The position numbers and the translations under genes were made by a program. From contig CM043971.1 in assembly GCA_014529385.2 (NCBI GenBank), forward strand, positions 92,623,340-92,687,339: DNA of 64,000 nt. The letters run 5' to 3'. The stretch's first letter is position 1, and each line of letters opens with the position of its first letter. The DNA is from Adiantum capillus-veneris (taxonomy: Eukaryota; Streptophyta; Polypodiopsida; Polypodiales; Pteridaceae). Shown here piece after piece: positions 43,570 to 55,790 of the stretch. The notes below the pieces were generated by a model that saw nothing but the letters and a program-made list of their open reading frames with translations, was not told the origin of the DNA and ran no database searches.

Positions 43570-44720
43570 ATGGCTGGAGCTTCTAAGAAAGAAGAGTATT
43601 ATATCAAGAAGTTTGATGGCACAAACTTCACAATATGGAAGCAGTGTATACTTAATATCTTGGTCAATAAGGGACTTGCAATGCCCTTGAAAGAGCATAA
43701 AGAGGGTGTTTAAATGGATGATCAGCAGGAGAAGCTTGATGCTCATGCTATGGTGATCATTCATCTGTACCTTGGTGAGTCCATTTTCTTTACGATTATG
43801 GAAAATAATATTGCAAAGAAATTATGGGAGTCACTATGCTCAACTTGGGATGGAAAGAGTTCCTCAAATACATTTTTTATCATAAAATAACTCATGCATT
43901 TGAACATGAAAGAAGGTAGCACTATCAATTCACACTTAAACGAGTTTAAAAGTATCTTTACTAAGTTAGCACCAAAGGGGTTTAATTTCAATGATGAAAT
44001 GAAAGCCATTTTCTTTGTTGCTCTTTGCTTGCATCATGGGATACATTTAACACTACCATGCCATTAGTAACTTTTTCCCTAAGAGCAAGCCTGTTCTTAG
44101 TAATGTTACTAGTGTTTTTCTCACAAAAGAGACTTGATGTCAGTCTCCTGATAGTAGTGGGCATGGTGATAAGTATATGGCTAGTGGAAGTAGCCAAAGG
44201 AACAATCAAATGTAGAGTGGTCTTAGTCACTATCGCGGTTGTTCTGAGGATCATAAGAATGCAGGTATCAAGAATTGTGGGCATGACATGAGGAACATTG
44301 AATTCTATCATTGTCACAAGAAAGGACACATAAAAAAGGATTGTTGTTTGTTGCAAAGAGAGAAGGGCAAAATATTTTCAAAAGTTATGCACCTTCTAAG
44401 AGCAATGTGAATATTGAGGAGCTCAATGTCATTGAGTCTCCACATTTTAATGTTGTTTTTGACGTGCCACAACCATGAGATGTACTAGTCTTCACTGATT
44501 TAAGTCCAAATGTGTTGTTAGCTCTTGACAAGTGCTATGCCCAAAATTGGATTATTGAATCAGGTGCAAGTTTCATGTTACTCCTCACAAGGAGCGGTTA
44601 TCCAATTATGCTTCTACACATGGTTCAACTATGCTAGGTAACTCTCATAATCTTGAGATATGTAGCATTGGAGATGTGAAATTGCCTATGCACAATGGTA
44701 CTAAGTTTATGATATGAGGT
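43570..44720 (+). pseudogene. Copia gag and beginning of protease
   Basis: The ATG at 43570 starts MAGASKKEEYYIKKFDGTNF, then TIWKQCILNILV, a typical copia Gag N-terminus. TAA at 43711-43713 interrupts, and the same frame continues with EKLDAHAMVIIHLYLGES and KKLWESLCS. A second TAA lies near 43888, followed by LNMKEGSTINSHLNEF. A damaged zinc knuckle near 44300-44345 reads FYHCHKKGHIKKDC, the first Cys being Phe. The protease start WIIESGASF near 44545 has E for the catalytic D, and a 1-bp shift follows. It is nonfunctional. Confidence 0.75.
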
Positions 44721-44843
44721 GTTATCGTATTTCAAAGCTAGCTGAGAGCTTGGTTTTAGCATGACAACTTGATGATCTTGAATCTTGAAGGATTCACGAT
44801 GGAGAACTTACCACACCACGTAAGTGCAGGGGAGGGTTTTTTT

Positions 44844-44965
44844 TTACAAGTTACATATGCATATAAGTTAGGGGTAGTCCCCCAATAATTTATCCCGCAA
44901 TAATTTACAAGTTACATATGCATATAAGTTAGGGGTAGTCCCCCAATAATTTATCCCGCAAGCTT
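44844..44965. repeat. 61-bp tandem duplication
   Basis: TTACAAGTTACATATGCATA and the rest of the unit start at 44844 and again at 44905, almost identical, each ending TTTATCCCGCAA. The near identity implies a recent duplication. Confidence 0.9.
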
Positions 44966-44997
44966 AAAAATAAGGGAGGGGGTATCATATTTATGTT

Positions 44998-45018
44998 GGG
45001 GGGGGGGGGGGGGGGGGG
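44998..45018. repeat. G21 homopolymer
   Basis: 21 consecutive G bases followed by AAGAGAGAGAGAG. The length is also a place where sequencing error is likely. Confidence 0.85.
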
Positions 45019-45733
45019 AAGAGAGAGAGAGAAGTGAGAAAAGGGGAAAATGAGAGAAGGTTTTTGTGTTTCAAAATCATGACTTGCCAAAAGAGCCTTC
45101 CCTCGAACTTGTGAGTCAAGAGCTACAAAGATACATGCAAGAACTAACATTGATTTGTATCAATTTCTTGTTTTGTGATTATAGTTCATTTGTTGAGGGA
45201 TGAAAGCTATAAAGAGTTTATATAGATGAAAATTTTGATGGAGAACCTAACACTACTTTATAACCATGTTTTTTGAGTAATTCAGATGGGTCAAAATTGG
45301 ACGAGTAGCTAAAGTGCAAGCTAAATGGGCACATAGATTTAAAGTCAAACTAAGACACATTAAGGGTACATCTATTTATTAGCAAAAGTGATTCCTTAGT
45401 ACATTGCCAGTCACTATGCTACACGCTCTTTGACTAGTTTTACTCAGTTACATAACGTAAGACCTAAATTTTATATGTAAGATAGGGGTATGATAGTTTT
45501 TTGCATTGAAGTTGTATAATCGTAGAAAGGGGGGTCATATTCCCTATTATGAGTTGTATATAGGGGTTTTATCAAAGTTTTTTGCTCATAGGTGGCATCC
45601 CGTTTTGTATATAGAGTGAAGCCCTTGGGTCTTGTTTACATGATAGTGTTTGGCAATGGTTCCTAGAGTATCTTTTTGTGGTGATGCATTCCACAATATT
45701 GCCCGTCTACTATGCTAACATGAGACAGTATTG
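45019..45733. other. Intergenic DNA left of E4
   Basis: No gene or structured repeat supported. It is the preinsertion DNA left of E4 and may still contain eroded copia LTR sequence. Confidence 0.35.
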
Positions 45734-47413
45734 TGCAGCTCCGCTCTCATGCTAACAAAGATACTAGGAAGATGCACATCGATCTTAGATGAATCTTACT
45801 TGATGTATGATCAATGTGCAGGGCTTGCTATCAAGCTAGTTTTACGGTTAATGTATGCTAGATGTGGCTTTAAAGGGTCAATAGTAGATATCTTGATGAT
45901 TCTAACAAAGAATATGCTTGAAGTGATAACAAATGGGATATTATGATCTAAAATTTTAGTGCTTGAAATGCTCTACTGGCCTGTCTTTACGGCTCGCCGA
46001 TTGGAGCTACGATGCAAAAGTTATGATAGTTTGAAGTTGAGTTGATGGCAGATCGATACTGGATTGGGCAACTGCAACTGAGAGGTTTGAGATGAAGTGA
46101 ATGCATGGGGCTGAAGTGCTCACTTTGTGGAGCGCATCTGTCTTTTCAGATCAACAATCGGAGTTCTGGTAGCCAAGATATCACAGGTTAAAGATTCACC
46201 GGGGCCAGTTCCGTAACGTCGGCTTGATCAGTGTGCCATCTGGAAAATTTTGAGCTTCAAGCAAGGAATGCTCTGTAGGCAATAATTGAGCTTGGCATTG
46301 GATTACTCGACACAAATGCCACATAGGACAATGGCAAGATAATGTTGGTTGACCTGATACTAGGTCTAGGCCTAATCTGACGCTTTAACATTAATTTTTT
46401 TGACATGTGAGCATTGATTGCAGAGTATTTCCAACCTAGCTATGACACGGATGCTCTAATTTTTTTAACTGAATGTGAAGGAAAGGCCTTTCTTCAAAAA
46501 TAATCACTTACACTTGCATCCTAATGGCCTATGGCAACGTCCGCAACATTGAAATGGGCAACGAAACTCACGATGATAATGCCAGTCGATGACTAATGGA
46601 GAAAGTTGTGGTGCTTAGCAATGCCTTTATTTTCACTTTGCAAAGCCTTGGTGGACATATATGTTCAATGTGGTGCCCATGGAGGGAAATGTCCCCAAAA
46701 TGCAAGCAGTCGGTTGCCCACGGGATACCTCCCATAAGGGCTTAAGGTTATTATTGTGTCTGAAGCGGAAAAAATAAGGGAAAAGAAAAGCATGAGCAGG
46801 AACCCAGACATCATGGAAGAGATTGCGTAGGGAAAGAATGGGTCCTAGCGGCCAGGGAAGAGTTGCAACGAGCACGCTAGAGAAGCAAAAAACCCTATCA
46901 TCCCATGGCAAAACAATGCGGCACCATTGGCATAGGATTTGGTGAAGGTCGACCCCGGCCTTGCCACGGCACAGGCGGGTTGTCACACCACCGTGACAAG
47001 CGGAGAAGGGGATTGTTTTAAAAATCCAAATATAGAGAGTTTTTTTAAAGGCATAAATGTGAAGTGAGAGAAAAAGGCAATCAACGATCATGAAGGAGGG
47101 GAATTGCATAGGGGAAGAAAGGCAAGAACGGAGCAAGAGGGCTCGCCATCTCTCTTGACCGAATTGCCATCTCTCTCGACCGAGTTGCCATCTCTCTCTC
47201 TCTCCCTTATATTGAAGGAGGGCATGAACGAACAGGGGCAAGGAGTAAAAGGGAATATCATTGGGTAGAGTAAGATTTTGTGTTTCTCTCTCAGTTCTCG
47301 AAGAAGAAGTGTTTCTCTCTCGGTTCTGGAATTAAGGAGCATCTCTCTCACGCTCTCGGAACTAGGTATAAGCAAGAGAAAAATCATCGAAGAAAGATCT
47401 CTCTCTCTATCTC

Positions 47414-47470
<57 letters not shown>

Positions 47471-47884
47471 CATGAGCAAGGGATTCAACCTAAGGAAGCA
47501 AGAGGGAAGCTCAAGGCAGGGCAAGCAAGGAGTTTCTCCCTCTCTTTTGTAAATGAGCAAGTAGGAAGTGACTCTCTCTCTCGTGCATTATCGTCATCAG
47601 CTAGAGATTGATTAATCAATATGCTAAGCCTGATGTCATTAACGGCCCGATTAATCCATAAAGGGATCTTAAACTCTTACTTACCAATTAATCCAAGTGA
47701 CGGTGTTGTTAACAGCTCGCCTTGGCTAAGGATTAAGTTGTACTTAAAGCATGACTTGATTAATTGAAGTTTACGGTGATTGCCATAGCCTTTTTCACCT
47801 GCTGTTTTTATTCTCTTTCACACATCTCACAGCCAAAGGCCTGGCGCCTTCTCGGTTCACATTTTGAACACATATCCCCTAGCA
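45734..47884 (+). repeat. E4 5' LTR
   Basis: 2.15 kb, starting TGCAGCTCCGCTC and ending CCCCTAGCA. It aligns to 50471-53003 through landmarks such as GGCCTGTCTTTACGGCT and CAAAGCCTTGGTGGACATAT. It has a CT microsatellite at about 47398-47467. It lacks about 0.4 kb present in the other LTR. Confidence 0.82.
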
Positions 47885-47888
47885 TCGT

Positions 47889-47906
47889 TGGTGAACCCGA
47901 TGTGAA
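47889..47906 (+). promoter_or_regulatory. E4 primer binding site
   Basis: TGGTGAACCCGATGTGAA starts 4 nt after the 5' LTR. The implied tRNA 3' end is ...CACATCGGGTTCACCA, with a plausible T-arm. I do not assign the tRNA. Confidence 0.6.
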
Positions 47907-47928
47907 ACGAGCCGGGTGGGAGGTAAAG

Positions 47929-49950
47929 ATGGAGAATTTAGAGTAGATGATGAAGATGATTGTAGAATTAAGTGCAAACAGTTTTGATGATAAGTCAACA
48001 CTTCCAAATTTTTTGAAGATGCTTCACTTGGTTCAAGGATCTCTTCTTGAAATGGAGACCGTAAAGAAGAAAAATCAAATGGATGAAGCTTTGGATGCAA
48101 CCTTAGATGCGGTATACGACGAAAGGTGATCCTTTGATGGATATGATCTAGAGGGCTACCTAGAGTGTTATGAATTGGAAGCAAAGCTAAGAGAGATACC
48201 AGAAGAGTTAATGATCAAAACCTTTGAGAAATTAGTGAGTTCAGATTTGAAGGAGCTATTGTATCAGTAAGTTATGAGAATTATGAAAGCTATCAAGAAC
48301 AAAGTCCAAGTCTACCAAACTATGCAGATATTTGAGGACAAGTATGATCAAAATTTGAAGATGTGATTGATGAGTGTATTGTACAAGATGCTACCTTCTT
48401 ACAGGCTAATGATGAACATATAGTTGAAGTTGTGTATGAAAAGCTGGGTTTAGAAGATGCCCTGCATGAAGTAGAAATCTTTAAGGGTGAGGCTCTACAG
48501 CCTCAAGATACACAAGGTGAATTTCGCAAAGAACCTAAACATGCAGTACAGGAGGAAAAGAAATCAGGGGATCAAAACAACGAAGTGGCTAAAGCTCAAG
48601 AAGAAATTATGCAGGCAAATGAGTGTAACCATATTCAACTAGATATGCATAGATTTGGTTACATCTGATACTTTTTCTACTAACTCAAAATTAGAGAAAA
48701 ACTTTTCTCGTATAGATTCTACCATAGATTTGATTGATGATACAGATGTTATAGGTCAAAACAAGGCTGCTGTTGAGAGCAGCATGACCATGGATTTGGG
48801 TATACTAGATTTGCCAAATTTGGAAATACCAGATTTTGAGGACTTGGTTAAGCAAGAGTATATGCTTGAATACCTGCAAAATGTTGATTCAGAGGGGGTG
48901 CAAACTCCTTCTTTGACAACTTTCTGTGACCTAGAGCTATTGATGTGGCAAATTGATCCTGAACTTGCTGATGATTTAGAGGGGGAGCAAACTTCTTCTC
49001 TATCAAGAATTTGTGACACAAGGCTCACACTATGGCAGAATGATCATGAACTTGATGATGATGATTCAGAGGGGGTGCATAGTGAAGTGCAATCTTTTGG
49101 TGTTGAATATGATTGGTTTCATTGTGCCGATGATACATACAGGGTAGTAGATGAAATTTTTTAATGTCCATGTTGAACTTTGTGCTATAGAAGTGCAAAT
49201 ATATTTGGATGAGGGTGAAAGACTTGAAGGGCAGTTTACAACAGATGTATTTAGTATGCATGTCATATGTGGAAATCTTAGTTTACAGCTACCTGAGATG
49301 TGCAAGATGGAGGAACCTTCTGAAGAGGTGGCCTAGATCTTATGTGGGTATTAGAGGAAGCTTTGGAAGGATTATCAAATATAGATGCTATGGATACCAA
49401 TCAATCTAGATTCATGCATGAGCAACTTTGTTTAGATGCATCTGATGATGATCTTATGCAGTTATTGGATTATACTCTGCTTGATTTTAAGCCTCTACAA
49501 GATAGAAATTTGTTTTTTGATGCATCTTGCAAGCCTAATGAGGAGACTTTTGCCAGAGACCTAATGTATTCAGATATGCATGATTGGGATTCCAATACTA
49601 GTGAGAGTGAAGGTGCACTACCAATGCTTTTACCTGTGATTGATGATCGATAGTTGGATGAGCCAGTTGCACAAGGGATATGGCAGTATCTAGTGATACC
49701 TGATGCTATATGGGATCTGATGTTACCCTATGATGTGGGGGATTTTGAGTTGGATTTTGATCGAGGAGGTCCAGGGCAATTGACTTATATGCCATATGGT
49801 CCACGCAGTTTTCATGAAGATTTGTGGGCTACTATATGTTTATGCTCTATTGATTGGACATTTTGGTATTTTCCTTATGATCCTGGAGGATGGTGCAATT
49901 CTTTTAAAAGGAATGCTCACAGTGGGGCAAATGATTGGTTTCCCATTTGA
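47929..49950 (+). pseudogene. E4 acidic ORF of unknown function, decayed
   Basis: The first ATG (47929) follows the primer site by 22 bp: MENLE, TAG, then MMKMIVELSANSFDDK in frame. Coding-like sequence continues to 49950 through several stops and frameshifts (near 48260, 48650, 49155 and 49340, and TAG before 49654). Longest pieces: 48363-48668 (VYEKLGLEDALHEVEIF), 48655-49164 (LGILDLPNLEIPDFEDL and two 29-31-aa repeats with LLMWQIDPEL and LTLWQNDHEL), 49342-49653, and 49654-49950 (WQYLVIPDAIWDLMLPYDVG). The ancestral product would be roughly 660 residues, strongly acidic and Trp/Asp-rich. It has no retroviral domain that I recognise. It may be a captured host gene or an element-specific protein. 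Confidence 0.6.
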
Positions 49951-50453
49951 TCTTGGCGGCTACTAAAGTAAAAAGTTACATATTTGAAGAGTACCAGATA
50001 TCTGTTGTAGTAGGTTGCATGGTACAAGGTTTTCGTTTCTAGATTATGCTAAGTCAGAAGAGTTTTTGTTTATGTGTTCAATAAGACTACATGGCTAGCT
50101 TCCAATTGACTTTTCTAGACAATTGATGAATTATCTTCACATCTTTTAAGTTGGTTCTGCTACCAAAACTTGAAGTAAAGGACTTGACGGCCATTCTATG
50201 TGCAGATAGAGTAAGGCATACTTTAGCTTGACAGGGTTTCCTAAAGCAAGCTTAATGTTCAACCGGTGTGCATCATTAACTGGAGCACCTGAGTCTGGCG
50301 TGCTTTATTAAACAGGTTTTCATAATTGAATGCTTTGGAGATATGGTAGATACGGTTCAAAGATTTCTGATGGGCACCAATCTAATGACTAAGCTAGAAC
50401 ATTGATGATAGGATTGAAGTGCAGTTGGCATAGACCAGAGGCTTTGTAGGTTC
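49951..50453 (+). other. E4 3' untranslated internal region
   Basis: About 0.5 kb with no ORF between the end of the acidic ORF and the purine-rich tract. Confidence 0.5.
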
Positions 50454-50465
50454 AAAGGGGATGGA
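50454..50465 (+). promoter_or_regulatory. E4 polypurine tract
   Basis: AAAGGGGATGGA lies 5 bp before the TG that opens the right LTR. It is imperfect (one T), as expected for an old element. Confidence 0.55.
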
Positions 50466-50470
50466 TGTCA

Positions 50471-52070
50471 TGCATCTCCGCTCCCATGCTAAGAAAGATA
50501 CCATGAAGATGCACATCAAGCTTAAATGACGCTTACTTGATGTATGATCAGTGTGCAGGGCTTGCTATCAAGCTATTTTTATGATTAATATATGCCAGAT
50601 TCGGCTTTAATTAAAGGGCCAACAGATATCTTGATGATTCTAAAATGAATATTTTTTGAAGTGAGCAAAGATGGCAGATTATGATCTAGAATTGTAGTGC
50701 TTGAAGTGGTCTAGTGGCCTGTCTTTACGGCTTGTCGATTGGAGCTACGGTGCAAAAGTTATGAGAGTTTGAAGTTTAGTTAATGGCAGATCCGTACAAC
50801 TGCAGCTGAGAGGTTTGAGATAAAGTGAATGCATGGGGCTGAAGTGCTCACTTTGTGGAGTGTGTTTGTCTTTTCAGATCAGCAATCAAGGTTTTGGTTT
50901 CCAAGATATCAAAGGTTAAAGATTCATCAGAGGCCAGTTCCGTAAGAGTCTGGTTGGCTCAATCGGTGTGCCATCTGGGAAATTTTGAGCTTCAAGCAGG
51001 GAATGCTCGGTAGGCAATAATGGATCTTGCACTGGATTAGTCAACACAAATACCACAAAGGACAATGGCATGATAATTTTGGATGACTTGGTACTAGGTC
51101 CAAGCCTAATGCGGTGCTTTAACATTAATTTGGTTGATATGTGAGCATTGAGTTCAGAGTATGCCCAAACTAGCTACAACACGGATGCTCTGATTCTTAG
51201 ATGAATGTGAAGGGAAGGCCTTTCGTCAAAAGTAATCACCTACATTTGAATCTTAATAGCATGCGGCAACGTCCACAACACTGAAATAGGCAACAAACTC
51301 ACATTGATAATGTCAGACGATGGAGAAAGTTGTTGTGCTTGGCAATGCCTTTATTTGCACTTTGCAAAGCCTTGGTGGACATATATGTTCAATGTGGTGC
51401 CCATGGAGGGCAATGGCCCCAAAATGCAAGCAATCGGCCACCCACAAGATGCCGCTCATAAGGGCTTAAGATTATTATTGTGTGGGAAGTGGGAAAAATA
51501 AGGGAAAAGAAAAGCGTGAGCAGGAACCCAGGCAGTGTGGAAGAGATTACGTAGCGAAAGAATGGGTTGTAGCGGCCAGGGAAGAGTTGAACACACCAGA
51601 GAAGTGAAAAATCATACTCACCCCATGGAAAAACAATTCGGCACCACTGGCATAGGATTTGGTGAAGGTCGACCCTGGCCCTGCCACATCACAGGCCGGT
51701 TGTCACACCGCCGTGACAAACCGAGAAGGGGATTTTTTTGAAAAGCCAAATATAGAGAGTTTGTTGAAAGGCATAAACGTGAAGTGAGAGAAAAAGGCAA
51801 TCAACGAGAATCAAGGAGGGGAATTGTGTAGGGGAAGAAAGATGAGAACGGAGCAAGAGGGCGCCATCTCTCTCGACCGAGTTGCCATCTCTCTCTCGCT
51901 CCCTCTCTCTCTCCCTTATATTGAAGGAGGGCATCAACGAACAAGGGCAAGCAGGAAAAAGGAAGATCATTGCATACAACAAGGAGAGGGCTTGAATGCA
52001 AAGAATATTTTGTGTTTCTCTCTCGGTTCTCGAAAAAGAAGTGTTGCTCTCTCGGTTCTCAAATTAAGGA

Positions 52071-52164
<94 letters not shown>

Positions 52165-52347
52165 CATGAGCAAGGGGTTTGACCTAAGGAAGCAAGAGGG
52201 AAGCTCAAGGCAGGGTAGGCAAGGAGTTTCTCTCTCTCTCTTTTGTAGATGAGCAATCAGGAAGTGACTCTCTCTTGTGCATAAGTAAGGGTTAACGTCC
52301 AAGCAAAGATTAACGACCAAGCAAGCAGCTTGATCAAGTTAAGAAGC

Positions 52348-52441
<94 letters not shown>

Positions 52442-53003
52442 CATGAGAAGGGTAGCGGCCAAGCTCTTCCATTCATGAGAAGGGTACCGGCCAAGCAAGG
52501 GTTAAGGCAATCAGGGCAAGTCAAGTAGAGGAGAAAGACAAAGCTTGTGACCAGAAATTAAGCCAATGCAAAGCACATAGAGATGGAAGGTGCAGAATAA
52601 TTGACAATAACTAAAGCATGATGATTAAGGAAGTGAGAAAAATTAAAGTTTACAGAATCCAAGGGGTAGCTGTTGAAGAAACTAAAGCGGCAGAAGATAA
52701 TTTCCATTATCGTCATCGGCTAGAGATTGATTAATCTTCATGTTAAGCCAGGTGTTGTTAATGGCCCGATTAATCTATAAAGAGATCTTAAACTCCTGGT
52801 TACCAATTAATCCAACTGACGATGCTATTAATAGTCCACCTTGGCTAAGGATTAAGTTTCACTTAAAGCTTGACTTGATTAATTGAAGTTTATGGTGATT
52901 GTCATAGCCTTTTTCACCTGATGTTCCTTTTCTCTCTCACACCTCTCACAACGAGAGGCCTACCACCTTCGCGGGTCACGTTTTGAGCACATATCCCCCG
53001 ACA
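50471..53003 (+). repeat. E4 3' LTR
   Basis: 2.53 kb, starting TGCATCTCCGCTC and ending CCCCCGACA. It contains two long CT microsatellites (about 52072-52161 and 52349-52435). It holds an extra roughly 0.4-kb segment (about 52281-52694) that the 5' LTR lacks, including a 29-bp duplication, TTCCATTCATGAGAAGGGTA plus following bases, near 52434-52495. Confidence 0.82.
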
Positions 53004-55179
53004 GAGGTACCCCCATTCCTAGGTTTCTCAAGGTCAGAGTCTCTAGTGTTTTAGAGTACTAAATGTGTGTCCTAGGTCACTTTTAGTGACTTTACATATT
53101 TATTAGCATTTTTAGGCCATTTATCAGGATCGTGGGGTTTAAGCCTAGGTAGCAAAATCTTGGCAATTGCCTATATATGCAACTCCCTTGTACTTTTTTG
53201 ACATGTTTTTCAGTGTAGAGTTGTAGTTATTGGGGACAAAATTGTGGGCAATTTGCACTAGGAGCTTGTGTATGAGGAGATCTATCATGATAGATATGAA
53301 ATCCATTGTCTACCTAGCCTTGAGAGGAGGTTTGCTAGCAATCCAAATGAGATCATCACCCAATTCACCTTTTTCTCTTCCACCTTTGGAAAAACCAACA
53401 TAGTCACATAGCCAGTGCCTTTATAGTCACACAGATGGTGGTATCATAATAACTCCCAAATCAGCATAGACACATGCCAACCATAATAACAAAGTTACAT
53501 GTCAACCATAATAACATAGTTACATGCCAACCATAATAACATAGCTACATGTCAACCATATAGTCACATGACTACAAGCAAAAACATTGTGGTGAAGAAC
53601 ATAATCAAGATATAAAAGTAGCAACAAAATGAAATATCTAGTGTCGCCTAAAAAACAAAGCCCTCCCTTAGCATGGTGCGGAGTCCATATAGTATGGGAG
53701 ATATAAACCTCTCATTAGACACATTGTCCATCTCTAGACACATGCAAGTCTCAACTCCTCTACATTTGCACTTCTCAAACAACCACACTCTATAAACATA
53801 TCCAAAACATAGTCACAATGCAAGCTATGAATGTAGCTAGTAACCACATAACCATCTCGCCACCAAATACATAAAACATCATTGGTCTTATAAGTTGAAA
53901 TAATTCAAAAAACTTAATGACAAGACCATACAAAAAAACTTAAAAATTGCTCATACAACACTACTTACTGATAGAAAAAATTTCTCTCTGCACCATCTCT
54001 AACACCATAATTTTTTGTGAAAAAGACACAATCATCTAACATGTAGCTACGGTACACTCGAGACAACCACTTTGAAATCTTCTCTCCACTTTCTCTATTT
54101 TAGTGAGGCACATCAAGACCAATATGATTCCAAAGACACATGATAAGCTCAAGCACCTATTTGATGTACAAATTGCAAATGTGATATATCTTCCTGAGAA
54201 AAGTATGCAGCACACCTTGTTTAGAGCATCCATAAAACTATAGAGATCTCACCACCTCTCTAGTGAGGATGTTGAAATGCCTTGGACTCACAGATAAGCC
54301 TCTAAGTATGGTGAAGCACAAGCCTCATTCTCATTTCATATGTAATAATCTCTCTTATGTGCTCAGCCAAGCACATGGTGACCAAGAAGCCATTGTTAAC
54401 CAAATACTCACAAGCAAGATCCATGCAACCCTTGACTAGACCCTATGAGTATGTGTTCCACTTGGGAGCAGTCATGCAATCTAAAAGAAACTAGAATCAA
54501 TATGAAAAGTAAAAATTCATGTAACAATTTGATGTGAAACAGGGTTACCTATCCCAAGGAATGGGACCAAGGCCCTCTACAAGCAAGCTCGTAGGAAAAT
54601 CTATAATTATCAATCGAGGCATTAAAAAACCCCTCACACTGAACTTATATGGCACATTAACATGATTGCAGAGTGCACCATCCATGAATCTTATGATAAA
54701 TTAAATTTGAAAACTTGAATTTTTTTTGGCATAGTCTCCTTTGTTTTATCAATGTATCCTCAAAAAAATAAACCATCCATACTAACTTTGGCCTCCATGT
54801 AAAATTTAAGGTATAGAAACTAGAAGGATGAATAGGCCTCTACATGAAATTCCATGCACTTACTATGTACTTGACCAAAGCTTCTAACATACAAAAAAAA
54901 AGTACTTCTGATGCATACATATCATAATAGACCAACCATTATTAATAAAGAAGTAATCTTAGAATCAAGCCTATAAACCACCCATTTGGCTGAATACACA
55001 AGCTCAAGCATCTTCTCCATAGCATTTGAATTTTTTTCCACATCCATGAGATTCACAAAAGACTGCATAAGCACTTATGACATGTATATACATGTGGACA
55101 TGTACATGAACTCAACCACACCAAAAAGAAGGACTATAAGAAATTTTCATTGATAACATAGATATAGAGAACTTTTGAA
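53004..55179. other. Intergenic DNA
   Basis: No supported gene. Short reverse-strand stretches look protein-like (for example near 53680-53790) but carry stops and no domain. It may be part of the same decayed gene as 55180-55790. Confidence 0.4.
53472..53571. repeat. 25-bp minisatellite, four copies
   Basis: ACATG[CT]CAACCATA recurs at 53472, 53497, 53522 and 53547, with units near ACATGCCAACCATAATAACA plus five bases. C and T alternate between copies, which hints at a 50-bp higher-order unit. Confidence 0.9.
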
Positions 55180-55790
55180 TGATTACATACTTTCTTTGGT
55201 CCATCTCCACTAGTTTTCACTGTGAAACTTCTTACCCTTTTTGTCATGGCCGCTTCTTCCAAGATCTCTCTCAAACTCATAATTTTTTGATGCCATATTG
55301 CCCCCACTCTTCAACATTGCCTACTATCATGGGCATTATCTCTCTAGGACCTTCTACTTTGACAAAAAAGTGACCCATAGTCTCAAGTTAAGTAGCTAAG
55401 TCAAATGAAGGTATCAACCATTGCACATCATCGGTCGAAAATCTACCAACTTCATGAGCAACCAATCTACATAGGGGAAGGAGTGGAGCATCGTCCCTTT
55501 TTTCACATGAAACTAGCTCAACACATCCTTCATCAATCCAAGTGACATTTGTTTGCCTAAGTGCCTTGAATGCTTCTTTTCCTTACCGTCATCCTCCCCC
55601 CCTTGACCTTTTTCATCACTCACCTCTTCATTATCATTTAGGCCCTCACCATCCACATTTTCCTTTGCAAACACACAAACAATAAAAAACACAATAACAT
55701 CAAATCATGGACAAATAGAATAGGCAAGAAAATTACTATGTGTGTGCTCAACTTCCTCTTCAATATTACTAGAGTCTTCATCCCGACACT
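55180..55790 (-). pseudogene. Gene-like remnant on minus strand, interrupted by E5
   Basis: The minus strand reads, in pieces, NVDGEGLNDNEEVSDEK, then in another frame NVTWIDEGCVELVSCEK, PLCRLVAHEVGRFSTDD, a stop, LETMGHFFVKVEGPRE, VGNVEEWGQYGIKK and then, after a shift, SFTVKTSGDGPKK followed by GTATGT, a good splice donor near 55193. CACTTAG near 55555 could be an acceptor. Across E5, sequence right of 63164 continues upstream on this strand with DEDSSNIEEEVEHT-type codons joining at the ACACT site. I do not recognise the family. It could be an exon-bearing host gene or a DNA-transposon gene. Confidence 0.4.

Larger units (their letters stand above)
45734..53003 (+). mobile_element. E4: non-autonomous LTR retroelement with one ORF of unknown function
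   Basis: Similar terminal regions at 45734-47884 and 50471-53003 flank a 2.6-kb interior. A primer-site-like sequence follows the left LTR and a purine-rich tract precedes the right one, so the element is on the + strand. The interior shows no Gag core, zinc knuckle, protease, RT, RNase H or integrase motif. It carries only a decayed acidic ORF. The LTRs differ by many substitutions and a roughly 0.4-kb indel, so the insertion is old. I could not find a matching target duplication (TATTG on the left, GAGGT on the right). Confidence 0.78.

Noticed and set aside
47278-47552. ORFs of repeated S-L or R-E on both strands over CT/GA tracts (also near 8100, 21600, 35550, 41900, 42200, 52100, 63800)
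   Set aside because: They are translations of dinucleotide repeats; no non-repetitive coding sequence supports them.
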